A model generated the notes under the pieces. It worked only from the letters and a program-made list of their open reading frames with translations. It was not told the DNA's origin and searched no databases. The position numbers and the translations under genes were made by a program. From Primula veris (Eukaryota; Streptophyta; Magnoliopsida; Ericales; Primulaceae), in the NCBI GenBank assembly GCA_963682055.1, contig OY821741.1:1123501-1187500 (forward strand): 64,000 bases of DNA, read 5' to 3'. Position 1 is the stretch's first letter. Every line of letters starts with the position of its first letter. Shown piece after piece: positions 21,961 to 32,400 of this stretch.

Positions 21961-23945
21961 TCCTAAAATTTGTCACTATCATATATAGACAGACTTCAGA
22001 ATGGATTTCCAAAAGCTGCAAAATCATCGACATTCTGTCACTATGATATATAGACTTGACATATATCATTAAGTTACACTTTGATACATGAGAAAGGATT
22101 TCCAAAATTAAAGTTATATATTAGCACAAATTTAAAACAATTATCGTTTTTCACTATAAATACTATATCAAGTTTAATAAGTCATTTTTTGACAGAATTT
22201 TATTAATTTATCCTTTTTGATTCGGTAATCAAAGATTCACAAGAAAAAAATGTTTAATTTAGTTATGGGTTTAGGAATTTTAAATTATGAAAAACCCAAA
22301 AGAATCAAATATATTTCCCATTTTACAAGTACGTAGCCGGAAATATCCATGATATCGTTACTCACTTTTTAAATAAAATAATTTAGGGACATTGTAAAAA
22401 CCAGTGTTTTAAACACTAATAAATAATGTTAGTTTAATGTGGTCAAAATTTGTAACAAACTTGTCACTAATTCGAAAATTTGTCATTAATATATCACAAA
22501 TTGACTAAACTGTCACAAAAATGTTAAAAAAACTGTCGCTATAACTTGTCACAAAAAAAAAACTATCGGAAATTATACAGATTTTGATAAGTAGGTAGAG
22601 TCTAAAAACCTAACAAATTAGACGAAATTAACAGGATTATACAATGACTAAGAGGAATTAGACAACAGAGAACCAAATTTCACTTAACATCCCCTTTTGC
22701 GCGTTTTAAAACATTGGTAAAAACTAAAACTATGAATACTAAAGAGAATTGCAATTAAAATTTAAAATTTTAAAAAGACTATTAATAAATTCTACTCAAC
22801 ACGGGGAAGAACAAGAAGATCATTGTGTTTTCTAAACCAAGTCGCAAGTAACGGAAATATCCATGATCATTATTCACTTTTTAACTAAGATAATTCATTA
22901 ACAATGTAAAACCAACATTCTAAAAGGCGAATCCAGGCATAAATTAGGCGGAGTCAATAAACCTAACAATTTAGATAGGATTAAATATAATTAGGCGATG
23001 ATTAAGCAGAATTAGGTTATACACGATCAATTAATGTTTAAAATCCGTATTGTGCGTCGTAAAACATTGGGAAAAACTAAAACTATGAATACTAAATAGA
23101 ATTGTAGTAACTGAAAGGGAAAAATGATGTTAGATACCTTTAGTATTAAATTTTACCAATTTAGTATCATACGAATAACCTTTAAGTTTTACCAATTGAA
23201 TCATCCGTCTATTAATTTTTGTCCAATCAAGAAACATGTATTTAACAAAGTGACAAATTTGTAGTCATGTTATCTCATCTATTACATATTGAGTGAAATT
23301 ACGTAACCATCCATACAAATAAATCTCCAAATGTGAGATACAGTGAGTGTAGTTTCGTCTATTTTATGATGTCGAATCCTTAATAGGATCAAAATTAATA
23401 TATTAGGGATTAAATTGTTAAAACTTAAAGTTTAGGTACTAAATTGGTACGAAATTTTTTCCCTAACTAAAATTCAATAAAACTATAATAAATAAAATCT
23501 ACCCAATAAGGAAAGAAAAGAACAAGAAGATCATGATGTTATCGTGTAATATAATGATATGTTGTTTCTTAAAAGTTTTCTATTAAACTCGTAGTTTTTC
23601 AATTAGAACCCTTTATTGTTCAAGGGAATTGTCTCTCTACACAAATGTCACTAATTCGTCTTAAATTGGCTAAATAGTCGTCACAAAAAATTTCAAGTAC
23701 ATGTACACATTTTTTTTGTAGTGAAAAGTCGAGTCTAGCCGGAAATTAGGAGACCCAGAAAGTAAACGGACCCCAAAAACGTAACAAATATGCATAGTAA
23801 ACCGGAATAAGACGTTGTCAGTTTCCCTTCAAAATCCGGCTTTGCGGGTGTTTTTAAAATCATTGGTACGTAAAAAATAAAACTATGAATACTAAATAGA
23901 ATTGTAACTAAAACTTTAAAATATGTGAATATAAATAAAATCTAC
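21960..23945. repeat. Long dispersed repeat, copy B
   Basis: The most complete copy: its left part matches 8400-9300 and its right part (22451-23945) matches 1-1530. The two right-hand copies share the same internal units and end at the same point. No coding capacity was seen. Confidence 0.8.
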
Positions 23946-24350
23946 CTTAGTATTGTAATATAAATAATATCGGTTAACATGACATGCTTTCTTCTCAAAC
24001 GTCCTTAGTATTGTAACTGTTGAAGTTAATATAATGAAATGTATATTTGTCTCATGTAAAAGATATTTCAAGTATTTGCTTTGTAAAATACTTGTCAAGC
24101 CAAATTATAGATAATGATTCAAGTCATACGTGATTCAACAAAGCAATTACTTGTCTTCATTTTCCCAATTACTGTATTATCATAGCTTTTATCCATTGTC
24201 ATGTGTGATGTGTGATGTGTGATGTTCATGTTTTAACCCACTCTTTTTATTAAATGGTTCTAAGGTTTCGGTTCGGCTTTCACGTTTTGCATTAAAAAAT
24301 ATATTAAATGATTTTTTTTTGGAAGAAAATAAAGGGTACATGATTCGATC

Positions 24351-24917
24351 TAGGAGTGAGCACGAAACGGATTGGGACGGATTTGTTTCAATCCTAACAC
24401 AACCCGTAAAATAAATGGCGGAGCGGATTGGGATGGATTGATGAAATTTAAATGTCAACTCAATCCAACCCGCAAAATAAATTGCGGGTTGGGACGGGTT
24501 GGGTTTAGATTGATTCTTAAATTTTTATTTTGGTTTTTTATTTTTCATAGGTTGCATAATCAACCCAAATTTTAAAATAAATTAAATATTTCAAACAGAA
24601 ATATAAATTAAACCCAATCAAAGTACGTTTAGAACATTTACGAACAAGTAATAAAATTAAAATATAACAATAATTAAAAGTTGATATCTTAAAATACACA
24701 CAATGTATATATATATATATATATATTGCGGGTTGAAACGAATTGGAACGGATTAACTCGCGGTTTGTGAACCTCAACCCTAACCCAACCCGCAAAATAT
24801 ATAGCGGATTAGGACGGGACGGATTGATTTTTTTTGGACATTCAACCCGCCTCAACCCGCCCCAATTCATACGGATTGGGTTACGGGACGGATTTACGGA
24901 TTTTTTGCCCACCTCTA
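24351..24917. mobile_element. hAT-type MITE with near-perfect 8-bp TSD
   Basis: The left end is TAGGAGTGAGCACGAAACGG; the inverted right end reads TAGAGGTGGGCAAAAAATCC on the other strand. The flanks are ATTCGATC (24343-24350) and ATTCAATC (24918-24925), an 8-bp duplication with one mismatch, as expected for hAT elements. The interior repeats AACCCGC/GCGGGTT strings in both directions. A decayed relative occupies 59850-60240. Confidence 0.85.
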
Positions 24918-24925
24918 ATTCAATC

Positions 24926-26572
24926 TATAAAATAAGGAAATAAATTGGATAATGTAAATGCAGGAAGACCAAATGCGAGCACACTTGTTTGATATCGGAC
25001 AAGCATATCTAGTGACAAGCATATCGGACAAGCAAATCTACTTCACTATCATGAAATGTTAAAAAATCAAACAGATTCTTATAAATAATATAATCTAATG
25101 GTTTTAATAATTATTATCATATGGTGTAAAATTAGCGTGTAGTCATTTAATGGACTAAGCCTCCTCCCAGTCCGATTGACTATCTCTGGATAGAGATATA
25201 TTGATAATTAAAGTGAGATTAGTATAAGATGAAATTGATCCTAAAATAAAGACTCAACTGTATACATCTAGATTTGTCTTCTTTTTGGATTACTCACTTT
25301 TACACGGTTACTGTGAATGTAAAGCAACCAATTTATTTTTCACTGTTTTGCTTAAAAAATTTATTACATATAGGAGATTTAAGTATAGTATTTTTTTTTT
25401 CCATATGAAGAAGAGATCAATGAATCATATGGTTGTCAATTTTGAAACAATAAATGAGAATAGTATTAAAATTTTGGAGTATATAGAATTAGCACGACCT
25501 TTAAGTATAATACTATATTCTCATTCCAAGTAAACAAACACCCATGTACTATCTAGTTTTGCAATCAAATTTAAAAACTACTTTGGTCAAATATTTTTAA
25601 TTTTGGGATTTTCTACATGCATGTTAATTTTCTACTTTGGTCCATATGGATTGTAGAGTTTTCTTGACCTAGAGTTTGTCAAATATTTCCGACCTAGATT
25701 GAGAAAACTCAGAAAAAAATACTCGTCTGCTAGATTGAGAAAACTCAGAAAAGAAAGAACTGCATAATCAACACTTTCCAAACCTAAAAAACGCCCAAAG
25801 CCGCATAGTTAGAGTGGAAAGAAGAAACATTTGTATAAACCTGGTTTACAGTTTCTAAGTGTATTACAACCAATAGAATAATTTAGTTTGAATTTTAAAC
25901 TAAATTTAAGATAGTTATTTTTAGTTCTCACATATTTGTTGCCTTTTTAATGGTTGTCACAACAGTATTTTTAATAGATCCGGTTTACAATAATGTTAGT
26001 CGAGTGCAAAAATAATTAGCTTCACAATCAGTTTTGTCCGTTAATCATCGGAAAAACAAAAAATGTTAAAAAGGAAACGAAAATTCTTTCTTAAATCCCA
26101 AAAAAGTGCAAACAGAATAGAATTTGTAGAAATTAGCTAATTAGCTCTACTTTTAAACAAAAAAATATTTAGTTTAACGAGAAATCGTCTACTGAATATT
26201 AGCAGAGCTCCGTCTTTTATTTAAGCAAGGAAATAAGAAGATGGATAAGTTCATGAAATATGCAAGAAGCTCTAGCTTATAAGTCCATTACTTGTTTATG
26301 TCTTAGACTATATTTTTTTGTCAAGTATAATTGAAGTGTACAACTACTGATTTTTCGAGATAAACTAATACTTGTTTGTGACAAGTAAATACATTTAGAA
26401 GAGTCTAAACTTGGTCGGGAATTCAGGACAGGATCCAGAATTTTAGATTCGGGGGCATAATTTTTATAATAATAACGGTGACTAGTGCTGAAAAATTTAT
26501 AAGTTCATGTGAAGTTAGAATCATGTGTTTTAATATTTTAATAAGTAAATTCGGATAGACTGTTTAAAATCA

Positions 26573-26605
<33 letters not shown>

Positions 26606-26690
26606 TGTCTATGCATATAATATTTGTATATAAATTAGAACAATCGATCTGCTTTGATTTAAATTGAAAACAAAACTAATTTACATGCCA
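24926..26690. other. Gene-free spacer with PITH-intron-like segments
   Basis: 25535-25565 (ACACCCATGTACTATCTAG onward) matches 31187-31215, and 25630-25690 (TTTGGTCCATATGGATTGTA onward) matches 33085-33155 in inverted orientation; both partners lie in introns of the PITH-domain gene. A 32-bp near-tandem block (CTAGATTGAGAAAACTCAGAAA) lies at 25693-25758. An (AT)n tract lies near 26572-26605. No gene is supported. Confidence 0.55.
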
Positions 26691-26697
26691 AAGTTAA

Positions 26698-27154
26698 TGT
26701 TAAAACCCACTTTAAGATTAAAAGGTTAGGAATGAATTTTGAGAAAGCTACATACATGTAAGTAGGGAATGGATTTTGAGAAAGCTACAAAATGCATCAT
26801 GCAAGTAGAAGAAGTTAATGTTGAGTTGTAGAGGCAAATGAGTTTTGATCGCTTGAAATTGTAATAAAACTCATTTTGGGTTCTATATATGTCATACTAT
26901 CTTGTGTATTTAATTACACCAATTTACACATCAAAATCACATATTCAAGAGAGAATATTGTAAAGAGAGAGTTCTATTTATAAGAGAACCATAGCTTGTG
27001 ATTGAGCTAGATTACGATTGTAATCCTCATTATAATAAAGTGTCACGTGTAGTGGCCCGGAGAGGTAGTCAATTTGGGTGAACTCCGTTATCAAAGAGTG
27101 TGTGCTCGGTTTTACTTTTCTGTCTTTCTCATTGTTCGCTTGATCGACCCAACA
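26698..27154 (+). mobile_element. Solo LTR, Copia-like (TSD GTTAA)
   Basis: The 457-bp sequence begins TGTTAAAACCC and ends GACCCAACA, with perfect 5-bp repeats GTTAA at 26693-26697 and 27155-27159. Its right half has the GATTGTAATCC, ATAAAGTG, GGTAGTCAATTTGGGTGAAC and TTTACTTTTCTGTC layout common to plant Copia LTR ends. No internal region is present. The family is not one of the others in this window. Confidence 0.8.
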
Positions 27155-27164
27155 GTTAACACAT

Positions 27165-27512
27165 ATCAAAGACTTGTGAGATGAACTCTTTTCCAGAAAA
27201 GATTAACGCAATGAACTTTGAAGGTGGTATAATGAAGTAGAGTTTTTTTTTTTTGATAAGTAATGAAGCAGAGAGTTATTTTATTGGTAGACTTGACTAA
27301 AAACATTAAATTGTGATCGACATGGTCAGAACAAAGAAGCCTGAACACCGACGAATATAACTCTTACAGACTTTTATAGTTATAGCGGTCACGCTAGCAA
27401 ATTAAGATAGCCATCTCACGATTCAAGACATTGTTGAACGCAAATTCGGATACAAATTATTGCACACGTGTATAAAACAACATAAATTCGGATACAAATC
27501 ATCTGAAATCTC
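27165..27512. repeat. Copy of PITH-gene last-intron sequence
   Basis: 27178-27345 aligns with 29548-29612 plus 30100-30160 and thus looks like the uninterrupted form of a site that in the PITH-gene intron carries an hAT MITE. 27347-27512 continues with the segment also found at 6990-7165. Confidence 0.65.
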
Positions 27513-27653
27513 AAACAAACAACAGTGAAAAGGTGGGTCACACAAGTATTTTTTCTATCTAATCAAATTTAAATAATGATACAACTTAAATAACAACCAA
27601 TCTTTTGTAAAATCTATTCCTCTGTAGCATCCAGCTTACGTTTTCCTTGAAAT

Positions 27654-27714
27654 TGCTAGTTTTGAGATAATTGCTTCTTTAGGTACTTACTACTCAATTA
27701 TCTCAAAACTAGCA
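27654..27714. repeat. Perfect 20-bp inverted repeat (hairpin)
   Basis: TGCTAGTTTTGAGATAATTG (27654-27673) is exactly inverted at 27695-27714 with a 21-nt loop; pairing extends a few bases outward with one mismatch. It could be a small DNA-transposon remnant or a hairpin transcript; no expression evidence can be read from sequence. Confidence 0.6.
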
Positions 27715-27769
27715 TTTCCGAAAAGAGAATTATTCCGGAAAAATTGGCGACTATACCACATTGAGCTAA

Positions 27770-27890
27770 GTAATTCAACAAAAAATCGTAAGCTAAATTT
27801 GAACAAATACAAATTAACTCATGGTTCACCATACTCCTTTTCGATCGTATGTATAGGCACAAGTACACAACAATGAGATATTTGATCTTG
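27770..27890. repeat. Segment inverted relative to 49215-49345
   Basis: Blocks such as GTATAGGCACAAGTACACAACAATGA and GTAAGCTAAATTTGAACAAA are found in reverse complement at 49215-49345 in the same order, with about ten percent mismatch. Confidence 0.7.
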
Positions 27891-27899
27891 TATGAGATA

Positions 27900-29150
27900 T
27901 TAATTTGTAACTATTGAAAAAGTATGGGATGATTTACATAATAATTAATTGTGTTAATATTTAGTGAAGTAAAAATCCAATTTATAATATGCACATACAA
28001 TTTTTCAGTGTATTCATAAACCACAAAGGATCTTGATCACCTTGTCTACGTTGTTCGATATCTCAGCTTTTTACCTATTTGCTTGTATCGTCAATCTTCT
28101 TGATCTTTTTCGTTGCATGGTTCGAAATCTAAACATAATTTATTAATACATTTGTATGATAATAAGAGATATGAGGATATGAACAAACTTAATTCAGTGT
28201 ATATAGTGATGGGCCCATCCCCTATGAAAGTTGGTAACACATGATGGGAAATTTTTTTCCACCCTACCATAATGGAAAATGTTATAAGTAATCGATCTTA
28301 TTATATGCTATCGCCCCCTCAATCGCACACGTGTCACCCAAGGGTTGATGACATACTTACCGGTCGTCTCCTCCGGACATGAGTAGTATAGAGCTGTGTT
28401 TGGATCGGGTCGGTTTTTGGCTAAACCGAAACCGAACATAAAATTGGGTTCGGGTTTTTTTTTTGGTTTTCAGTTTATGGACCGAATCGGTTTCTCTCCG
28501 TCCCGGTTTCGGTTTTTTTTTCAATTTTAATTAAAAAAATACATTTTGTTGTTGTTATATTTTGAAACATATCCATTTATAGATTTAGTTAGTACATTAT
28601 TATGTTTATTTTGATAATATATTTATTGCGAATCTCCTAATTTAGATATGTAAAAATGGTAAAAAAATTTTTATCAATTTAGTATCTGTTATCAATGGTA
28701 AAAATGAGTAAAATGATAAAAAAAAAAAAAAACAATTTAGTTATGAGTATTTTTTAGTCAACTTGTTTGTTTACAAGGTTTAAATAAGATAAAATAGAGC
28801 ATTTAATAATGAAAAATTAGTATCACAATTATTTAGATATTTACAATTTATAATAAAATTTTCTTTCATATCGTACATATGAGTTATGAAACTATTATAA
28901 CTTATAAGTATGCAAACATTAGTTTCAATGCTAAAGGTGAAAATGTTAATTACTATATTTTTTTAGTTATTAAAAGACAGTTACAAATTATGATTAAATT
29001 AAAAAAAACCATATAAGTATGCAAACAAAATCTGCATGTTTGCCTCAATTGGCTTTCTTTTCCAGTCTTTTTTGATTAATCAAATGTCTCATAAACCAAA
29101 GACAGGCAAATCGATAGAAAAATGCTCAAGGCATAAACATGCAATCTGAT
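27900..29150. other. Gene-free spacer with a GGTTTCGGTTT-type repeat
   Basis: 28390-28530 has the GGATCGGGTCGGTTTTTGG / CCGAAACCGAAC layout of a widespread plant MITE end, but no second end is clear. The rest is AT-rich. No gene seen. Confidence 0.45.
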
Positions 29151-29420
29151 CCATAAATTGCAACAAACAACAAATTCGCAAATTTATCCCGAAACTGATC
29201 CAGATATGGAATAAAATACATCATACATGAACATGTCTTTCCTCAAAGATTGTAGTCATCTTCACCTTATAGACTGATTTAAGGCATTTAGCCCAATATA
29301 CACATCATGTCCTGCCAAGGACAAAAGCTTTCACTATGCCAGTTAGTAAAACGAGCGCTAACAACGTTTCTGCCACATGCAAATGACCCTAGCACCGCAT
29401 GTATGTGAGTAATGTTTTCA

Positions 29421-32400
29421 TTAGACTTGAGAGAGACCACCTCCGCTCTCAGCCGGTGTCCTGCAAAGACCACAAAGTAGTTTATAAATATAATAAATTA
29501 GATAATTATTTACTACACTTGCGAGGGCCACGAGAGAAGATGTATCATGAGTCGTGAGATAAATTCTTTGTCAAAAAAGATAAACACAACAACTTAAGAG
29601 GTATAGTGAAACCAGTGTTTTAAATAGCGTTATCGCTATCGTAGCGTTTTTTCGAGAGAAACGCTAAAAGCGCTAATAGCGTTGCTATGTAGCGCTTTGC
29701 GGTGTATTTTTTTTGTCTAAATATGCACTAAACTTTAGAATATATAACAAAAAAAAATAAAAAATGTATAGTTATATTAGATAGTAATAAAATAAAAATA
29801 AAAAAAAATGTTGTTGGTGAGTTTCGAACCTGGGTCTGCTGAAAAACACAACACTGTCTCAACCATCTGGACTACAAACACTTTTATAAAAATTATACAA
29901 TATATATTAATTATTTAGATCCGCTGTTTTTTTTTTTACTCGCTATTTACGCTTTTGGTCCAGAATTTCGCGCTTTTTGCGCTTTTGGTCCCCTATAGCA
30001 CGATTTTAGCGCAATTCCACCCAAAATCGTGATTTTTCGTTGCGTTTTTTACCAAAAAAACGCTATTTCGCGCTACGTAGCGCGAATTTTAAAACAGAGA
30101 GTGAAACAGAGAATTAATTCATTTGCAGACTTGACTAAACATGAAGTTGTGCTCGACATGGTCATTACTGAGAAGTGTGATCACTAACGGAGATAAACTC
30201 CTAAAAGACGCTTAAGAATATAAGATAGCCAATCTCACCATTCAAAACATTGTCGAAAGACGAATAAAGTATACATACTTAAATTCAATGAAGAAGTGCT
30301 TACTTGTGATCAGAGGGATTAGGCATAACTTCATAGACAATTGTTGCAACAACATCCCTCTTCAACTGTTCAATAAGGAAACAGAAATTAAAAACAAACA
30401 AAAATGATAAATTAGTAATAAACTAACACAGATGTCTCAAGTTATCTACCTGCGTGGCTTCACCCTTTAACCCTATGTAATATATTTGAGTTGTATCACC
30501 ACCAAAGCTGTCGGTAAAGTGCAAAGTGAGATTTCCCACGCCTTGGAATCTGGTGTATCTGAAATATTAGATAAATCAGAATAAATTCAACACTATAAGC
30601 TATTATAAGAATAATCATAAATACAACTGCTGAACTTTGATGCTCTTTAGTATTTAACGAAAAAAGTATATAAACTTTTATACTATCTGACATAATTTTT
30701 TTCTAGAAGCCGACACATTTTATAATCTGATAATGTTTGCTCAGAACTCCATGAGAATAAGCTGGAAGTATATGTAAAAGAACAACAAAGAATATTTAAG
30801 AGAGAAACCAAAAAAAGAGTCTAGGTTTACTTTGTCTGGTACTCAAGAACTCCTTGCAAATTCTCCGCTAAATCCCACTCCTAAAGATGACAACCAAAAT
30901 GTTCAGAAAATACTCAACGTACTAAGCTTAGCATCTTCATTATGATTAGAGAAAAAGATACCTGAACAGCTTGCATACTTTGAGCATCAGAAAAATCAAT
31001 CCCTTCCCGATTGATGAAACTAAAACAAGAAAAATCTTGCTTAATGCCAACCAAGAGAAGTAAATAACAGCATATATAATTCACATAGAGGAAAAAGTGA
31101 GATTTATATTAATCTGTAAACTGAGATAGAAGCATATTGCAAATTACTCCCATGTACCATGGATAAGAGAAGTAATTTGCGAGTAAACACCCATGTACTA
31201 TCTAGTTTTGCAATCAATCCCAAATTTAAAAATTACGTTTTATGAAGGCAAAAGCTACTTTTTACTAGAATCAGGTGTAAGATGGTGTACTTGATAGCTT
31301 GTGCTGCACAGTTATGGAAAAATACATCGAGTAAAAGAAGAATTATCCAAGATGTAACAAAGGATAAATTTATGCCAAAAATCAGTGGTTTATTTGCAAT
31401 ATTGCATAACGTAGTTAGTTAACAGGGGTTCATTGCAGGTAAGGGAAGTACATCAGGATATTTTACAGACGACCAGTAACGTGTGGGAAATTTTGCATTT
31501 CACCCTATTTGAAAAGCAACAAGAAATGGTATCCGTTTCTTCAGTAAAATTAAAGCCGCAAAGTTACCATATAGCTCACTTATTAAAGATAAGAAATATC
31601 AAAATGATATTAAGAATTAAGCTTACGCTCTCATTTTTGAAGGACTAGTTCCATCAGCTCCCCCAACAACTGAAATGCTCTTGATTTTTACATCCGACGT
31701 AAATCTATCATTCATAGAAGTAAAGTTAATAGTCACAAGAAAATTAGAAACTGGAAACCAAAATTAACAAACTTTGAAAGGAAGGGCAATTGTTTCTAAG
31801 ATGCATGAGGACATCAGATGTAATCAGGCAAAACTTTTTAACTTTTTAAGTATACACAGCTATGTTGAGTTTACAGCATTTTTTTTGAATGATTCAGTCT
31901 TCCAATTAGGTAGGTGGCAATTATTTTATATGATCCGAAGACCCAAAAAAGCACTATTACATGAACTTTATTACTCCTATTAAGCTGAATTTGTAATCAT
32001 AAAAGCAGAGAAGACGATAGTCGACGCTTACAATACTGCAACATTCACCGAGTCATGTTAATTCTTATCACGCAATGACACGGCATTTTGCATTTATCCA
32101 CAATGAATTACCAAGTAAGGCACATATGCTGAAAGACTGCAGGATAAAACTTAAAAGTATTGACTACTGTATCAGCCTTACTTATAATAGAAAAATAACA
32201 GTAAATAATTGAATCACTTATTTTAGCAACCCTGTCCAGAAGCCAGAGAATCCAATTTCAAGGCTGGACCAAGTTTGCTGAAGTAATAAATGAACCAAGT
32301 AACCAGAAGGACAGTAACAAACCAGACCAGTGAAAACAATTTACTAAACAAAACATAAAAAATATTAGAAAATTATGGGTCATGAACAAAAAAAATCTGA

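Noticed and set aside
29288..29473. 61-codon minus-strand frame
   Set aside because: It overlaps the last exon and 3' UTR of the PITH-domain gene in another frame; the spliced gene explains the region.
29815..29880. Functional lysine tRNA gene
   Set aside because: D- and T-arm-like motifs and an anticodon-like loop exist, but no acceptor stem was found and it sits inside a MITE.
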